Positions 7,808 to 15,575 of a stretch of DNA of 64,000 bases are shown here, piece by piece. Both the position numbers and the translations under genes were made by a program. Source of the stretch: Variovorax boronicumulans (GTDB lineage Bacteria; Pseudomonadota; Gammaproteobacteria; Burkholderiales; Burkholderiaceae_C); assembly GCF_029892485.1 (NCBI RefSeq), contig NZ_JARXVG010000007.1, forward strand, positions 186,001-250,000, given 5' to 3'. Numbering within the stretch: position 1 is the first letter of the stretch; every line of letters begins with the position of its first letter. The notes beneath the pieces are model-generated. The model saw nothing but the letters and a program-made list of their open reading frames with translations. It made no database searches and was not told the DNA's origin.

Positions 7808-9525
7808 AGATCATCGCCCGCGACATTCCGCCGCGCACCGTCTGGGCCCTCGAACAAGCGGGCGTGCATCCGCTGCTCGCCCGCCTCTTTGCCGCACGCG
7901 GTGTGCTGGCCAAGGACGAGCTCGACGACGGCCTCGCCCGCCTGCTCCTGCCCGACACCCTGCGCGGCACCCGCGAAGCCGCCGTGCTGCTGGCCGACGC
8001 CATGGCGCAAGACAAGCGCCTGTGCATCGTCGCCGACTACGACTGCGACGGCGCCACCGCCTGCGCGGTCGGCGTGCGGGGCCTGCGCTTGCTCGGTGCC
8101 AAGCACGTGAGCTACCTCGTGCCCGACCGCGTGGTCGACGGCTACGGCCTCACGCCGCCGATTGCCGAGCGCGTGGCCGACAGCGGCGCCGACATGCTGA
8201 TCACGGTCGACAACGGCATCGCCAGCGTCGAAGGCGTGGCGGCTGCCAAGGCGCGCGGCCTGCAGGTGCTGGTGACCGACCATCACCTGCCCGGCCCCGA
8301 GCTGCCGATCGCCGACGTGCTCGTCAACCCGAACCAGCCGGGCTGCGACTTCGAGAGCAAGAGCATCGCGGGCGTCGGCGTCATGTTCTACGTGCTGCTC
8401 GCGCTGCGCTCCGAGTTGCGCGCGCGCGGCGTGTTCGACGTGGCCACGCAGCCCAAGCTCGATGCGCTCTTGCCCCTGGTCGCGCTCGGCACGGTCGCCG
8501 ACGTGGTGAAGCTCGACGCCAACAACCGCCGCCTCGTCGCGCAGGGCCTGCGCCGCATCCGCGCAGGCGCGATGCCCGCGGGCGTCGCCGCGCTCTTCAA
8601 GGCCGCAGGCCGCACGGCCTCGGCCGCCACCACCTTCGACTTCGGCTTTGCCTTGGGCCCGCGCATCAACGCGGCCGGCCGGCTCGCCGACATGACGCTG
8701 GGCATCGAGTGCCTGCTGACCGACGACGCGGGCCGCGCCGACGAACTCGCGCGCATGCTCGATGGCATCAACCGCGAGCGGCGCGACATCGAGGGCGGCA
8801 TGCGCGACCAGGCGCTGCTCCTGGCCGAATCGCTCTTCGCCCCCGACGGCGAAGGCATCGAGGCCCCGCCGGCCGCCATCAGCGTGTTCGATGCGAACTT
8901 CCATGAAGGCGTGGTCGGCATCGTCGCCTCGCGCATCAAGGACCGCTTTCACCGTCCCACCTTCGTGTTCGCCGCCAGCGGCGCGCCGGGCAAGGAAGAG
9001 GAGCTCAAGGGCTCGGGCCGGTCGATTCCCGGCTTTCACCTGCGCGATGCGCTGGACCTGGTGGCCAAGCGCCATCCGGGCGTGCTGCTGCGCTTCGGCG
9101 GACATGCGATGGCGGCGGGCTGCACGGTGGCGCGCGAGCACTTCAAGACCTTCGAGCAGGCGCTTGCGCAAGTGGCCGGCGAATGGCTGGCGGCATCGGC
9201 GCTCACCCGCCAGATCGAGACCGACGGGCCCATCGCGCGCGAATACATGCGCATCGACCTCGTGGACACGCTGCATCGCGAGGTGTGGGGCCAGGGCTTT
9301 GCGCCGCCGACCTTCAGCGAGGAAGTCGAGGTGGTGTCGCAGCGGCTGGTGGGCGAGAAGCACCTGGCGCTCAAGCTCAGGCACCAGGGGCAGCCGATCG
9401 ACGCGATCTGGTTCAGCCACACCGAACCGTTGCCACCCAAGGTGAAGCTCGCGTTCCGCCTGGATGCGGACGAGTGGCAGGGCGTGCGGCGCCTGCGCTT
9501 CCTGGTCGAGGGCGCGGAGTTCTAG
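7804..9525 (+). CDS. recJ: single-stranded-DNA-specific 5'-3' exonuclease RecJ
   Basis: 573 residues starting at GTG 7804, coupled to the preceding stop. RecJ degrades 5' single-stranded DNA in recombination and mismatch/base-excision repair. DHH-family motifs are in order: VADYDCDGATACAVG (motif I), LITVDNGIAS (II), VTDHHLPG (III, the DHH) and LVALGTVADVVKLD (IV). The DHHA1 motif GRSIPGFHLRDAL and LLRFGGHAMAAGC lie in the C-terminal half, followed by an OB-fold-like tail. Length is normal for RecJ. Confidence 0.96.
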   Translation: MKIIARDIPPRTVWALEQAGVHPLLARLFAARGVLAKDELDDGLARLLLPDTLRGTREAAVLLADAMAQDKRLCIVADYDCDGATACAVGVRGLRLLGAKHVSYLVPDRVVDGYGLTPPIAERVADSGADMLITVDNGIASVEGVAAAKARGLQVLVTDHHLPGPELPIADVLVNPNQPGCDFESKSIAGVGVMFYVLLALRSELRARGVFDVATQPKLDALLPLVALGTVADVVKLDANNRRLVAQGLRRIRAGAMPAGVAALFKAAGRTASAATTFDFGFALGPRINAAGRLADMTLGIECLLTDDAGRADELARMLDGINRERRDIEGGMRDQALLLAESLFAPDGEGIEAPPAAISVFDANFHEGVVGIVASRIKDRFHRPTFVFAASGAPGKEEELKGSGRSIPGFHLRDALDLVAKRHPGVLLRFGGHAMAAGCTVAREHFKTFEQALAQVAGEWLAASALTRQIETDGPIAREYMRIDLVDTLHREVWGQGFAPPTFSEEVEVVSQRLVGEKHLALKLRHQGQPIDAIWFSHTEPLPPKVKLAFRLDADEWQGVRRLRFLVEGAEF

Positions 9526-9580
9526 GGAACCGGGTGAACCTGGTCGGAGGGGGGCGACTGCGTTTCGCGCGCCGGCCGCT

Positions 9581-9853
9581 TCATTTCATGCACGCGCACG
9601 CCGGCAGACGCCAGCCGATCGAATGCTCGACCAGCGCCACGTTCGACCGGCGGCACCCGCATTCCGCCGGGTCATTGCACGCACAAAGCATTGAAACGAC
9701 AAACGCACAGCTGTAGACGGCGACCACGCACATTCCCATGAGTAAGCCGGCCGCCCTGCGGCTGTCTTCCGTCGCGCGCCAATGCGCAAGCCGGGCTTCG
9801 GCATTGCGACGCAGCAACCGGTCGATGTCCACGGCGTCCACCCCCCTCCTCAC
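9581..9853 (-). CDS. possible small membrane protein, doubtful
   Basis: A 90-codon frame starting at GTG 9853, or at GTG 9841 just behind a GAGGAGGGGG run that could be its RBS. It holds one hydrophobic segment, LLMGMCVVAVYSCAFVVSML (about residues 38-57), preceded by a charged stretch and followed by a cysteine-rich tail. No family is recognised. The strong Shine-Dalgarno-like run and the GTGA overlap with the small frame upstream speak for it; the short length and unusual start speak against. It could equally be non-coding. Confidence 0.3.
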   Translation of the reverse strand: MRRGVDAVDIDRLLRRNAEARLAHWRATEDSRRAAGLLMGMCVVAVYSCAFVVSMLCACNDPAECGCRRSNVALVEHSIGWRLPACACMK

Positions 9854-9966
9854 AGCACCTCCCTGCCCCGCAAGCAGGCCGCACCGAGGCGATCGCTCCT
9901 CCGCCCGTGGACGGAAACAGTCGTCACGCTCCCTCCCAGGATCATTGCGCTCGATGCGGCCTTCAT
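9850..9966 (-). CDS. possible 38-residue leader or small protein, doubtful
   Basis: ATG at 9966 (MKAASSAMILGG) with GGAG six bases upstream; the stop TGA overlaps the GTG of the next small frame. G or C fills about four fifths of third codon positions, as in neighbouring genes, but for so short a frame that is weak evidence. No known family. Listed because it and the following frame form a plausible two-gene unit behind the palindrome at 10011-10026. Confidence 0.2.
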   Translation of the reverse strand: MKAASSAMILGGSVTTVSVHGRRSDRLGAACLRGREVL

Positions 9967-10008
9967 TGCTTTCACTCCCCGCGCCATCCGATGAAGCGCA
10001 TGCTCTGG

Positions 10009-10026
10009 ACTTTAGTGAAAACTAAA
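10009..10026. promoter_or_regulatory. palindromic operator candidate
   Basis: TTTAGT - GAAA - ACTAAA is a perfect inverted repeat (10011-10026). The 13 bases from 10009 (ACTTTAGTGAAAA) match 11 of 13 positions with the 13 bases from 13199 (ACTTTACTGAAGA), just before the CI-like gene. Two copies at the two ends of the same block suggest a shared operator. Confidence 0.4.
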
Positions 10027-10256
10027 TTTCCAACAACTAATGACTAATACCAGTCGTGGCGTCGACGGCGGATTTGCCGGAAGCTGAAAGTTCGATATTT
10101 GATCCATCGATAAAACTTCCGTGTACGCGGTGTTGCGCAACACCAGTGAATTCTGCGTATTCCCGCCAGCGCGCCGGCATGCTGCAATGGGTGACGATTC
10201 AGCGTTGTCCGCGCCCGCTGTTTCGTTTCCAAGAATGGCGCGAGTTCCAGGGATGA

Positions 10257-10649
10257 ATGGCAAGAAGCCTCCAGCAATCGAGAACCCGAGGTCTGTCGCC
10301 CTTGGCCGCGGACATCGAAGCCGAGTTCGGCGCGCTGCGGCACGTCAAGGGCGAAGGAGGGCCGCTGTCCGCCGCCAGGCTCGATGCATTGCGCATTGCA
10401 TTGGCGCAGGCGGCGGAAAATTTACCGAAGGCGCTGCGCCAGGGTTTTCATCGCAATTGCACCGAAAGATTGAAATCTCATTTCGGATGCGATTACAGCG
10501 AGATATCCGAAAGTCAATTCCAGGAAGCCGTGGGCGTGATAGGCCGGCAGATCGTCGAGGCACGGAATCGTTTAGACAAATTGGCCATCGAACTGCCACG
10601 CACCGAAAATCGCCGCTGGCGCGTGACTTTTTTTGATTTGACCAGCTAA
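10257..10649 (+). CDS. orphan protein resembling phage antirepressor C-terminal (ORF6C/P22_AR) domain
   Basis: 130 residues, starting at the ATG 10257 without a clear RBS. The central part, QGFHRNCTERLKSHFGCDY then SEISESQFQEAVGVIGRQI, resembles by eye the ORF6C-type domain found at the C-terminus of phage antirepressors. No DNA-binding N-terminus is present, so it would be a domain on its own. Its codon use has more A and T at third positions than flanking housekeeping genes. It converges with the kinase gene, the two stops sharing the bases CTAA. The family call is tentative; no function should be assumed. Confidence 0.55.
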   Translation: MARSLQQSRTRGLSPLAADIEAEFGALRHVKGEGGPLSAARLDALRIALAQAAENLPKALRQGFHRNCTERLKSHFGCDYSEISESQFQEAVGVIGRQIVEARNRLDKLAIELPRTENRRWRVTFFDLTS

Positions 10650-12091
10650 GAGCCGGAAGCGGAACCAATCACGAATTCCCGGGGAATCAGGATTCGGAAC
10701 AGGGTACCGTGCCCCATCACGGATTTGACTTCAATGCGATAGCTCAGGCGCGCCGCAAATCTTTTGACAATCGCCAGTCCCAATCCGACGCCCTTGGTAC
10801 GACCCTGATCGCCAGATTCTTCCTGATGAAAGGCATCGAAGATCCGTTGCTGCGCTTCGGGCTTGATGCCATTGCCCTGATCCCAGACCTCGATCGATAC
10901 GCCCCTTGAAGTCTTGCGGGCGCAGACCAATACGCCGCCCCTGGTGTATTTGAGTGCATTGGAAACGAGATTTTCAAGCATCCGCAAAAGCATGGATGCA
11001 TCGGTGCCCACGGTAATTCGAGCCATCCGGAATCTCAATTGCACACCATTTTGTTCCGCGATTTTCTCGAAATGGAGATCGAGCTTCTGGAACAGCGATT
11101 GAATTTCCGTTGCGCGGATCTTCACACCCGCATCGAGCGATTCGATCCGTGCGAATTCGAGGATGTTGTTGATATAGATCTGCAGTGCATCGACTTCCCG
11201 GCCCAACCGCTCGAGCGTCGATTCCGCGGATTGGTTGGCCTTGGTGGCCGCCATGGCGGACAGCACCCACAGCTTTGCGGCATGAAGCCGCTGCTGGAAA
11301 TCGTGGCTCGCGCCCGCAAAGAATTCCGAGCGCGTATCGAGTGTCTTGTAAGCCGTGTCTTTCAGCCTTTGGAGCTTGTCGTTGGCCCTTTCGAGTTCGA
11401 CCACCAATTGGCTGGTTTCCCGGGTGCGCTCGAGCTGGTCGTCGAGCTGGCGAACGGCAATGAAGATATTGAGCCAGAGCACGGCCAATACCCCGGTGTC
11501 GAGTGCCGCAACGACCGGAAGGGATGCGACCCCGTTCGAATACAGGCTGAAGGAGAAGGCACCCCACAGCACGGCGTTGTAAATGACGACCGCCAGCGGC
11601 GTGACGGGCCACATGCCGGTCATCGACACGCTGATGCTGAGCAGGCCGATGCACATGATCAATTCGCGCACGGTCAGCACCGGGCCTGCGAACAATTCGA
11701 TGGTCCAGATCCAATACAGGCACGCAATGATGCTGATGGCCAGCGGAATCAATTTCAGCCCGAGCGATTTCTTGACGACAGCCGGTGGCAATTTTGCCAA
11801 TGGCCAGAACAGACTGACCCGGACGATCCACGTCACCACCGAAACCGCCAGCCATGTCCACATGGAGGTCGAGCTGAGAACAGGGGCGCTCGCCTCGGCC
11901 ACCAGCAGGCCCAGCACGGTGATCCAGTAGGCAATCTGCTGCACGACGAATTGCCGCGCCGCCAGATGCCGGTGCGCAAGCGTCACATTGATCAGGGAAC
12001 GAGATACCTTTCCCTGGTTTTCCATGAGCGATTCGTCGATCGCCCCGGCATTGTTCGCTGTATTGCGGCGAAACGCTTCAAGCATTTCCAT
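10646..12091 (-). CDS. membrane sensor histidine kinase
   Basis: 481 residues from ATG 12091, preceded by AAGGAG at 5 bases. About six hydrophobic segments between residues 50 and 215 form the sensor part, with no recognised periplasmic domain. A short coiled linker (about 215-250) leads to the phosphoacceptor H263 in FAGASHDFQQRLHA, a variant of the usual SHELRTPL box. The ATPase domain has the N box LENLVSNALKYT (about 372-383), the G1 box DQGNGIK (404-410) and the G2 box GVGLGLAIVKRF (434-445). It overlaps the response regulator gene by 14 bases and belongs to one operon with it and the HTH gene. The signal is unknown. Confidence 0.9.
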   Translation of the reverse strand: MEMLEAFRRNTANNAGAIDESLMENQGKVSRSLINVTLAHRHLAARQFVVQQIAYWITVLGLLVAEASAPVLSSTSMWTWLAVSVVTWIVRVSLFWPLAKLPPAVVKKSLGLKLIPLAISIIACLYWIWTIELFAGPVLTVRELIMCIGLLSISVSMTGMWPVTPLAVVIYNAVLWGAFSFSLYSNGVASLPVVAALDTGVLAVLWLNIFIAVRQLDDQLERTRETSQLVVELERANDKLQRLKDTAYKTLDTRSEFFAGASHDFQQRLHAAKLWVLSAMAATKANQSAESTLERLGREVDALQIYINNILEFARIESLDAGVKIRATEIQSLFQKLDLHFEKIAEQNGVQLRFRMARITVGTDASMLLRMLENLVSNALKYTRGGVLVCARKTSRGVSIEVWDQGNGIKPEAQQRIFDAFHQEESGDQGRTKGVGLGLAIVKRFAARLSYRIEVKSVMGHGTLFRILIPREFVIGSASGS

Positions 12092-12728
12092 CGCTGCTCC
12101 TTGCTGCATAACCAGCCAGGAGTCCCAATTGCACTGCCTTCTGGACGGCGTGCGCACGCGATTTGACGCCCAATGCCTCCATGGCGGAATCGATGTGGTA
12201 ATTGACCGTTCCCGGATGCAATGACAGCAAGCGTGCGATTTCCTTGGTGGATTGCCCGGCGCCGACGAATTCCAGGCACTGGCACTGGCGATTGGTCAGC
12301 CGGATTGCGCCTGGATCCGCGTTCAGGTCGGGAATTTCGGGAAATACTTTTTCACCCGCAATGGCTTTTTCCAGGCTGGCTTCGAGTTCCTTGATTTCGA
12401 TGGCCTTGAGAATGTAGCCCTGGAATCCGCCAGCCTTGGCTTGCGCGATGTAATCGGCCCGGTAGGCTCCGGTCAGGATGCAGGTCAATCCTTCCTTGCC
12501 CATTTTCTTGATTTCCATGGCCAGGGAAAGGCCGACCGCGCCCGGCACATCGAGGTCCAGCAGGATCAGGCCCCAGCGGTCGGGTGTGGCCTTCAATGCG
12601 AGCAGCGCCTTTTCGGCGCTGTTGCAGATTTCGATGTTGGCGACGCGGGGGCTGCGCGCAATTTTTTCCGCGGTCGCTTCCGACACCAGAGGCTGGTCTT
12701 CCACAAACAACACATTGATCATTGACAT
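12078..12728 (-). CDS. response regulator, NarL/FixJ (LuxR-type HTH) class
   Basis: 216 residues from ATG 12728 (MSMINVLFVEDQ); ATG 12722 is equally plausible. The receiver has acidic residues E10 and D11, phosphoacceptor D58 (LILLDLDVPG) and the conserved Lys in GYILKAIE. The C-terminal LuxR-type helix-turn-helix is LTNRQCQCLEFVGAGQSTKE onward, through ARLLSLHPGTVNYHIDSAM. It is the partner of the kinase gene that overlaps its 3' end. The operon also holds the CI-like gene upstream, so a joint phage-type and two-component regulation is possible. Confidence 0.9.
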   Translation of the reverse strand: MSMINVLFVEDQPLVSEATAEKIARSPRVANIEICNSAEKALLALKATPDRWGLILLDLDVPGAVGLSLAMEIKKMGKEGLTCILTGAYRADYIAQAKAGGFQGYILKAIEIKELEASLEKAIAGEKVFPEIPDLNADPGAIRLTNRQCQCLEFVGAGQSTKEIARLLSLHPGTVNYHIDSAMEALGVKSRAHAVQKAVQLGLLAGYAARSSDGNA

Positions 12729-12763
12729 TTCCGACGGGTATTTCCTGCTTGTTGAATTGGAAA

Positions 12764-13192
12764 TCAGTCGTTCCAATTTTTATCGCCCGATCCGCCGTCA
12801 AGCAGCGTGACCAGCGCCGCGCCCAATTCCGGCAGCGGCCTGCGCGCGAAAGCGCCGATGACCGAGGCGATGACCTCGCGCTGGTCCGAGGGCACGGCCT
12901 GCAGGAATTCCGCAAGCCGGTCGATCACGGTCTGCAGGGGCAATGTTGCTGCGGCGCCTTGGGGCTCCAGCGGCGGATGAAGGATGGGGTCGCCTTCGAT
13001 CTGCAGGCGCTTTTGCCAGTTGCGGGCGCTTCGCTCGCCCAAGGGCGCACTGGAGCCCTTGGCAATCAGTTGGGAAAGGTAGCTCATGTGGGATGGCGTG
13101 AGGCCGTATTTTGCGGCGACCTTGCCGTAGCCGCCTTCGCTGTCGATGAAGCGGCGCAGCGCTGCACGACGAGCTTCGGTCAGTTCATCCAT
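12764..13192 (-). CDS. CI-like helix-turn-helix transcriptional regulator
   Basis: 142 residues. The N-terminal half has the shape of lambdoid CI/Cro DNA-binding domains: YGKVAAKYGLTPSHMSYLSQ as the HTH, then APLGERSARNWQKRLQI, as in phage repressors of Burkholderiales. The C-terminal half carries a helix with VIDRLAEFLQAVPSDQREVI and no S24 protease signature, so there is no sign of RecA-triggered self-cleavage. It is the first gene of a three-gene unit with the response regulator (35 bp downstream) and the kinase. An inverted repeat 5 bp before its start may be its own operator. Confidence 0.75.
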   Translation of the reverse strand: MDELTEARRAALRRFIDSEGGYGKVAAKYGLTPSHMSYLSQLIAKGSSAPLGERSARNWQKRLQIEGDPILHPPLEPQGAAATLPLQTVIDRLAEFLQAVPSDQREVIASVIGAFARRPLPELGAALVTLLDGGSGDKNWND

Positions 13193-13196
13193 TCGG

Positions 13197-13222
13197 TCAC
13201 TTTACTGAAGATCACCAAGTGA
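13197..13222. promoter_or_regulatory. inverted repeat directly upstream of the CI-like gene
   Basis: Arms TCACTT (13197-13202) and AAGTGA (13217-13222) flank a 14-bp spacer, immediately before the ATG at 13192. The part ACTTTACTGAAGA is nearly the same as the sequence at 10009. The position suits an autoregulatory operator; no promoter hexamers could be fixed with confidence. Confidence 0.4.
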
Positions 13223-13292
13223 ACTGGGGGAAATAACCCACGACTCGTCGGAGCAAAAGCGAAGCGTTGCGCCGCGAGGCGGCCTCTCAAAG

Positions 13293-13330
13293 AAAAACCC
13301 TCCGGACGGTGGACCACCAGGAGGGTTTTC
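13293..13330 (-). terminator. intrinsic terminator of tRNA-Thr
   Basis: On the minus strand, arms AAAACCCTCC and GGAGGGTTTT enclose an internal TGGTGG/CCACC hairpin and end in TTTTT. It starts 6 bases after the tRNA CCA end. Confidence 0.85.
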
Positions 13331-13335
13331 GGTTT

Positions 13336-13411
13336 TGGTGCCGCTTGTCGGAATCGAACTGACGACCTTCCGCTTACAAGGCGGGTGCTCTACCAATTGA
13401 GCTAAAGCGGC
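13336..13411 (-). tRNA. tRNA-Thr (anticodon TGT)
   Basis: 76 nt including the encoded CCA. The acceptor arm is GCCGCTT/AAGCGGC. The D-arm is GCTC-AATTGGTA-GAGC, the anticodon loop CTTGTAA with TGT at positions 34-36, and the T-arm GTCAG-TTCGATT-CCGAC. Position 27-43 is a C-A mismatch at the base of the anticodon stem. A TAGAAT hexamer 20 bp upstream could be its -10 box. The 3' end faces the accessory block 9526-13292. Confidence 0.97.
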
Positions 13412-13455
13412 TGAATTTCTTCGGTGCGTGATTCTAGTGGGCGCGTCGCGCGCAC

Positions 13456-14019
13456 TTATTTGACGCGCTTGAGCGATGGCCTCGAACCGCCACCGGCCGG
13501 CGGGCGCGGCGGCTCGTCGACAGGGTCCGGCGCCGTGCCTGCAGGGCCGGCATCGACCACTTCGCCGCCGTCCTCGCCCGTGACCAGGTGCACGATCTTG
13601 CCGGCATCGCCTTCGGTGCCGCGCGAGGCGTCGCGCAGCGGCATGCGCGCGGGGCCCGTGGGCGAGGCCGGCACGTCGCCATTGTCGACCGCGGGCGCCG
13701 GCGCGGGAAACGCCATGCCCTGCCCGTTCTCGCGCGCATAGATCGCGATCACGCGCCCCACCGGCACGCTGATTTCGCGCGCACTGCCTGCAAAGCGGGC
13801 CTTGAACTCGATGAAATCGTTGCCGAGCTTGAGCGAGCTGGTCGCATCGAAGCTGATGTTGAGCACGATCTCGCCGTTCTTCACGTACTCGCGCGGCACC
13901 TGGACGGTGTCGTCGACCTGCACCGCGACATAGGGCGTGAACCCGTTGTCGGTGCACCATTCGTACAACGCCCGGATGAGGTACGGGCGGGTGGAGGACG
14001 ACTCGAGCGCGTTGATCAT
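13456..14019 (-). CDS. sspB: ClpXP protease specificity-enhancing factor SspB
   Basis: 187 residues. SspB binds ssrA-tagged proteins and hands them to ClpXP. The folded domain covers about residues 1-105 (RPYLIRALYEWCTDNGFTPY, then VPREYVKNGEIVLNISFDAT, then FIEFKARFAGSAREISVPV). A long flexible Pro/Gly/Asp-rich linker follows. The last residues RPSLKRVK match the ClpX-docking tail known for SspB. It lies 35 bp downstream of sspA, as in other proteobacteria, and is followed by tRNA-Thr. Confidence 0.95.
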   Translation of the reverse strand: MINALESSSTRPYLIRALYEWCTDNGFTPYVAVQVDDTVQVPREYVKNGEIVLNISFDATSSLKLGNDFIEFKARFAGSAREISVPVGRVIAIYARENGQGMAFPAPAPAVDNGDVPASPTGPARMPLRDASRGTEGDAGKIVHLVTGEDGGEVVDAGPAGTAPDPVDEPPRPPAGGGSRPSLKRVK

Positions 14020-14054
14020 GAAAAGCAGCGGAGAACGGTACGGTGGACGCAGTT

Positions 14055-14666
14055 TTACTTGCGCATGACCTTTTCGGAGGGCGTCAGCGCTTCGATGTAG
14101 GCCGGACGCGAGAAGATGCGTTCGGCGTACTTCAGCAGCGGCGCAGCATTCTTGCTGAGGTCGATGCCGTAGTAGTCCAGGCGCCAGAGCAGCGGCGCGA
14201 TGGCCACGTCGAGCATCGAGAAGTTGTCGCCCAGCATGTACTTGTTCTTGAGGAACACGGGTGCCAGCTGCGTGAGGCGGTCACGGATGTGCGAGCGGGC
14301 CTTTTCGATGGCCTTCTCGTTGCCCTTGGTGGTGCGGTTCTCGAGCGTCGAGACATGCACGAACAGTTCCTTCTCGAAGTTGAGCAGGAACAGGCGCACG
14401 CGGGCGCGGTCGACCGGGTCGCCGGGCATCAGCTGGGGATGCGGGAAGCGCTCGTCGATGTACTCGTTGATGATGTTCGACTCGTACAGGATCAGGTCGC
14501 GCTCGACCAGGATCGGCACCTGGCCGTACGGGTTCATCACGCTGATGTCTTCGGGCTTGTTGTAGAGATCGACGTCGCGGATCTCGAAGTCCATGCCCTT
14601 TTCGAACAACACGAAGCGGCAGCGGTGGGAAAAGGGGCAGGTCGTTCCTGAATACAAGACCATCAT
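14055..14666 (-). CDS. sspA: stringent starvation protein A (GST-fold RNA polymerase-associated protein)
   Basis: 203 residues with a thioredoxin-like N-terminal half (MVLYSGTTCPFSHRCRFVLF) and an all-helical C-terminal half, the glutathione S-transferase fold. NPYGQVPILVERDLILYESN is the typical SspA block near residues 45-65. SspA binds RNA polymerase and helps cells under starvation or acid stress. AGGAG lies 9 bases before the first of two adjacent ATG codons. It stands between petC and sspB, separated from petC by a strong terminator. Confidence 0.95.
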   Translation of the reverse strand: MMVLYSGTTCPFSHRCRFVLFEKGMDFEIRDVDLYNKPEDISVMNPYGQVPILVERDLILYESNIINEYIDERFPHPQLMPGDPVDRARVRLFLLNFEKELFVHVSTLENRTTKGNEKAIEKARSHIRDRLTQLAPVFLKNKYMLGDNFSMLDVAIAPLLWRLDYYGIDLSKNAAPLLKYAERIFSRPAYIEALTPSEKVMRK

Positions 14667-14680
14667 GGCGAGAGACTCCT

Positions 14681-14719
14681 AAAAATCAAAAAGAGTGGGT
14701 CGCGTTGGCAACCCACTCT
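14681..14719 (-). terminator. intrinsic terminator of petABC
   Basis: On the minus strand, AGAGTGGGT (14719-14711), a 10-base loop and ACCCACTCT (14700-14692) form a perfect 9-bp stem. It is followed by TTTTTGATTTTT. It ends about 15 bp before the sspA start, so sspA needs a promoter in or near this hairpin or depends on read-through. Confidence 0.93.
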
Positions 14720-14761
14720 GCGGGACCGGATGCACGAGGCAACCGATCGGCGTGGATGGAA

Positions 14762-15538
14762 CTACTTGACGTCTTTCCAGTACGAGGCGTTCAGTCGCCA
14801 CACGAAGACCACCGACATGGCCAGGAACAGCAGGACCCAGACGCCGATGCGGATGCGAGTGTTCTGCGCGGGTTCGGCCATCCACTGAAGGTAGCTCACC
14901 AGGTCGCCGACGGCATTGTCGTACTGCACCGGCGTCAGGGTGCCGGGGGTGGCCTGCTCCCACTTGCCGGTGAAGACTTCGGTGGCGTGCCCGTGCTGCT
15001 CGACCTTGTCGTAGACCGGACGGCGCTCGCCCTGCAGTTCCCAGAGGGGGTTCGGCATGGCGACGCTCGGGAACACGAGGTTGTTCCAGCCCGTGGCCTT
15101 GGTGTCGTCGCGGTAGAAGGTGCGAAGGAAGGTATAGAGGTAGTCGGCACCCGTGCCGCCGTGGCCGGCACGCGAGCGAGCGACCAGCGTGAGGTCGGGC
15201 GGCGTGGTGCCGAACCATTCCTTGGCCTGGCGTGCGTCGATGTTGGCCTTCATGGTTTCGCCGACCTTGTCGGTCGTGAACAGAAGGTTGTCCTTGATCT
15301 GCTGCTCGGTGATACCGATGTCCTGCAGGCGGTTGTAGCGCATGAAGGCGGCCGAGTGGCAGCTGAGGCAATAGTTGACGAACAGCTTGGCGCCGTTCTG
15401 CAGGGCCTGCACGTCGGTCGTCTTGTTGGGTGCCTTGTCCCATGCCAGACCGCCGGACTCGGCCGATGCGGTGGCGGAGAAGGTCAGGCCCAGTGCAAGG
15501 CCCATGACCGCGAGCCAGCCGGAAATTCTTTTCTTCAT
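14762..15538 (-). CDS. petC: cytochrome c1 of the bc1 complex
   Basis: 258 residues from MKKRISG. A Sec signal peptide (about 1-25, ending near ASA) is followed by the haem-binding motif CLSCH near residue 60. The block MPNPLWELQGERRP near residue 165 has the Met-containing region expected for the sixth haem ligand. A C-terminal membrane anchor (IGVWVLLFLAMSVVFVWRL) holds it in the inner membrane facing the periplasm. Third gene of petABC; it passes electrons from the Rieske protein to a c-type cytochrome. Confidence 0.96.
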   Translation of the reverse strand: MKKRISGWLAVMGLALGLTFSATASAESGGLAWDKAPNKTTDVQALQNGAKLFVNYCLSCHSAAFMRYNRLQDIGITEQQIKDNLLFTTDKVGETMKANIDARQAKEWFGTTPPDLTLVARSRAGHGGTGADYLYTFLRTFYRDDTKATGWNNLVFPSVAMPNPLWELQGERRPVYDKVEQHGHATEVFTGKWEQATPGTLTPVQYDNAVGDLVSYLQWMAEPAQNTRIRIGVWVLLFLAMSVVFVWRLNASYWKDVK

Positions 15539-15575
15539 CGTGTTTCTCTCAAGCTCTTGCACTTCGTGTCTCGTC

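Larger units (their letters stand above)
9526..10256. other. 731-bp intergenic region without a confident gene
   Basis: Between recJ and the orphan ORF at 10257 I see only two doubtful minus-strand small ORFs (listed separately), a palindrome at 10011-10026 and no RNA gene. From about 10010 the sequence turns AT-richer than the flanks (runs such as AAACTAAATTTCC). This is where the accessory block appears to begin. Confidence 0.6.

Noticed and set aside
9526..13335. Integrated element with att sites at tRNA-Thr.
   Set aside because: I looked for a second copy of the tRNA 3' end (GACAAGCGGCACCA type) between recJ and the tRNA and found none; there is no integrase. Kept only as an accessory block.
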